Origin: Roseomonas sp.
GTDB lineage: Bacteria; Pseudomonadota; Alphaproteobacteria; Acetobacterales; Acetobacteraceae
NCBI GenBank assembly: GCA_020249775.1
Contig: JADCFA010000016.1
Location: forward strand, 1-64,000
Direction: 5' to 3'
Length of the DNA: 64,000 bases
Part shown: piece by piece, positions 62,657 to 64,000 of the stretch
How positions within the stretch are numbered: position 1 is the first letter of the stretch
Layout: every line of letters begins with the position of its first letter
Program-made: the position numbers and the translations under genes
Notes under the pieces: model-generated
Seen by the model: the letters and a program-made list of their open reading frames with translations, nothing else
Told to the model about the DNA's origin: nothing
The model's database searches: none

Positions 62657-63634
62657 ATGCCGCACTTCACCCGCCGCTCTGCCTTGGCGCTTTCCGCCGG
62701 CATTCTGGCCGCGCCGGCCGTTCATGCCCAAGGCGCCTTTCCGAACAAGCCCTTGCGGATCATCGTGCCCTATCCGCCGGGCGGCGTGACCGACATTATG
62801 GGCCGCCTGGCTGCCGAAGCCATGGCGCGGCATTTGGGCCAGACAATTGTGGTTGAAAACCGCGCCGGCGCCGGTGGCAATATCGGCGCCATGGCGGCCG
62901 CCCAGGCGGAGCCCGATGGCTATACCCTGTTCCTTGGCACCATGGCCACACAAGGGGTGAACCCCATCCTTTATCCCGATCCGCGCTTTGACCCGCGCAA
63001 GGCTTTCGTGGGTGTTGGCATGATGGCGGATATGCCCAATGTCATGTCCTGCCTGCCGCGCCGTTACAACCCGGCCAGCGCGCGCGAAGCGATTGCGCGC
63101 GCCAAGGCCGAACCGGGCAAAATGACCTTCGGCACGGTTGGCAATGGGTCCTCGGCGCATCTGTCGCTTGTCATGCTGGAAAAGCTCGCCGGCGTTGACT
63201 TCGTTCATGTGCCTTATCGCGGTTCCGCGCCCGCGGTCGCGGCGCTGCTGGCCGGTGATCTAGATTTGTTGTTTGACGCTTCGGCCACCTCCGCCCCGCA
63301 TATCCTGCAAGGCTCGATCAAGGGGCTTGCCGTCACCATGGATCGGCGGATCGGCAGCCTGCCCAATACGCCCACGCTGCACGAAGAAGGTGTCGCCGGC
63401 TATCATTTGAGCGTCTGGAACGGCGTCTTCACCCAATCCCGCGTGCCAGCGCCGATCCTGGCGCGGTTGCAGGACGCCTTCAACAAGGCGATGGATGCAG
63501 CAATGCTGGAAAGGCTCAAGGCCAATCACACGGAACCCCTGCTGATCCCGACCGCCGAATTGCAACCCTGGCTGGATCGCGATGCGCAGCGCTGGGGCCA
63601 GGTTGCGCGTGACAGCGGCATCAGGATTGACTAA
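62657..63634 (+). CDS. Bug-family periplasmic receptor (TctC-like)
   Basis: A 325-residue tripartite tricarboxylate transporter receptor. The signal peptide (TRRSALALSAGILAAPAVHAQG) has twin arginines. FPNKPLRIIVPYPPGGVTDIMGRLAAEAM and VENRAGAGGNIGAMAAAQAEPDGYTLFLG are textbook Bug blocks, as is FVHVPYRGSAPAVAALLAGDLDLLFD. GGGAGG precedes ATG 62657. No tctA/tctB genes are adjacent, common for the expanded Bug receptors in this bacterial group. Confidence 0.93.
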   Translation: MPHFTRRSALALSAGILAAPAVHAQGAFPNKPLRIIVPYPPGGVTDIMGRLAAEAMARHLGQTIVVENRAGAGGNIGAMAAAQAEPDGYTLFLGTMATQGVNPILYPDPRFDPRKAFVGVGMMADMPNVMSCLPRRYNPASAREAIARAKAEPGKMTFGTVGNGSSAHLSLVMLEKLAGVDFVHVPYRGSAPAVAALLAGDLDLLFDASATSAPHILQGSIKGLAVTMDRRIGSLPNTPTLHEEGVAGYHLSVWNGVFTQSRVPAPILARLQDAFNKAMDAAMLERLKANHTEPLLIPTAELQPWLDRDAQRWGQVARDSGIRID

Positions 63635-63698
63635 CCGGAGGCTTGGCTTCGCCGGGGGCCGCGTTCAACAACAACCAACCAAAACACAAGGAGACATC

Positions 63699-64000
63699 AT
63701 GTCCATTTTTCGTCGCATGACGCTGGCCGCCGGGTTGGCCGCGCCGCTTTTTGCGCTGCCCGCCCTGGCGCAGCCGCAGATCACCATCCAGCACGGGCTG
63801 CCGCCCAATAGCCATACCGGGCTTGGCGCTTCCACCTTCAAGGATAATTTTGAGCGTCTGACCAATAACCGCTTCCGCGTTGTGGTGCAGCGCAATGACA
63901 ATGAACGCGAAATGATTGAAAGTGTGCAGATCGGCACGCTGGATTGCACCTTCACTTCTACCGGGCCGGTTGGCAATTTCGTGCCTGAAGTGCGCGTTTT
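63699..64000 (+). CDS. TRAP transporter substrate-binding protein, partial (window edge)
   Basis: The first ~100 residues of a DctP-type periplasmic receptor. A signal peptide (FRRMTLAAGLAAPLFALPALAQ) is followed by ITIQHGLPPNSHTGLGASTFKDNFERLTNNRFRVVV and QRNDNEREMIESVQIGTLDCTFTSTGP, the normal DctP start. AAGGAGA precedes ATG 63699. The gene runs past the right edge, where the two membrane subunits of the TRAP transporter would be expected. Confidence 0.9.
   Translation, partial: MSIFRRMTLAAGLAAPLFALPALAQPQITIQHGLPPNSHTGLGASTFKDNFERLTNNRFRVVVQRNDNEREMIESVQIGTLDCTFTSTGPVGNFVPEVRV

Overview
The window is GC-rich (about 62 percent by eye) alphaproteobacterial chromosome. Several features point to Acetobacteraceae/Rhodospirillales, close to the Roseomonas type: DUF3126, DUF2842, DUF3775, the CBP3-type ubiquinol-cytochrome c chaperone, the order yceD-rpmF-plsX-fabH-ihfA-merR, and many Bug/TctC, TRAP and LctP-type uptake genes. 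The genus is an inference from gene families recalled from memory; no database search was possible.

Layout. 1-1060: scarred left edge with the tail of an IS4-type transposase, an unknown low-GC gene, the last codons of a HigB toxin and an intact HigA antitoxin. 1119-3618 (minus): apt and a LOV-domain hybrid histidine kinase. 3750-5480: DUF2842 gene, tRNA-Pro(CGG), a cytochrome c' gene with a stop codon in its signal peptide, and cytochrome b561. 5370-5885: IS debris including an IS3-type OrfA start and a 20-bp perfect inverted repeat. 5886-9683 (minus): rpoD and dnaG. 9709-10500: an insertion bounded by a 97-bp duplication of the dnaG 5' end. 10646-13479: DUF3126, yqeY, a small HTH gene, amtB and glnK. 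13698-20062: a UbiH-type hydroxylase and a complete oligopeptide-type ABC operon. 20087-24822: NIPSNAP, DUF3141, phosphoribosyltransferase and 3-hydroxyacyl-CoA dehydrogenase genes. 24819-30049 (minus): urease operon ureDABCEFG. 30314-31676: a low-GC WYL-like gene and allA. 31685-41692: terC, tatA, corA, formamidase, acyl-CoA synthetase, omega-transaminase, a COG0523 GTPase with a WD40 partner, DUF3775 and a small secreted protein. 41750-44988 (minus): asmA and rluC. 45110-49310: a tripartite tricarboxylate transporter with a PrpF-family isomerase. 49356-51062: a Tat-exported beta-propeller, hairpins, a relic of a ThDP enzyme and tRNA-Pro(GGG). 51138-55369 (minus): merR, ihfA, fabH, plsX, rpmF, yceD and the cytochrome bc1 chaperone, divergent from bamE. 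56052-64000: a catabolic and transport stretch (racemase family, M20 peptidase, ketopantoate reductase family, DMT, MBL, LctP-like, Bug, TRAP).

A nitrogen-scavenging theme links several loci. GlnK-AmtB (with a likely sigma-54/NtrC control region) takes up ammonium. AllA releases urea from ureidoglycolate, urease converts urea to ammonia, and an acetamidase/formamidase releases ammonia from amides. No CRISPR array, phage or complete mobile element is visible. The most unusual points are the dnaG 5'-end duplication around an inserted gene, the histone-like tail on urease gamma, the LOV photoreceptor kinase, the nonsense codon in cytochrome c', and a racemase-family protein lacking both catalytic cysteines.
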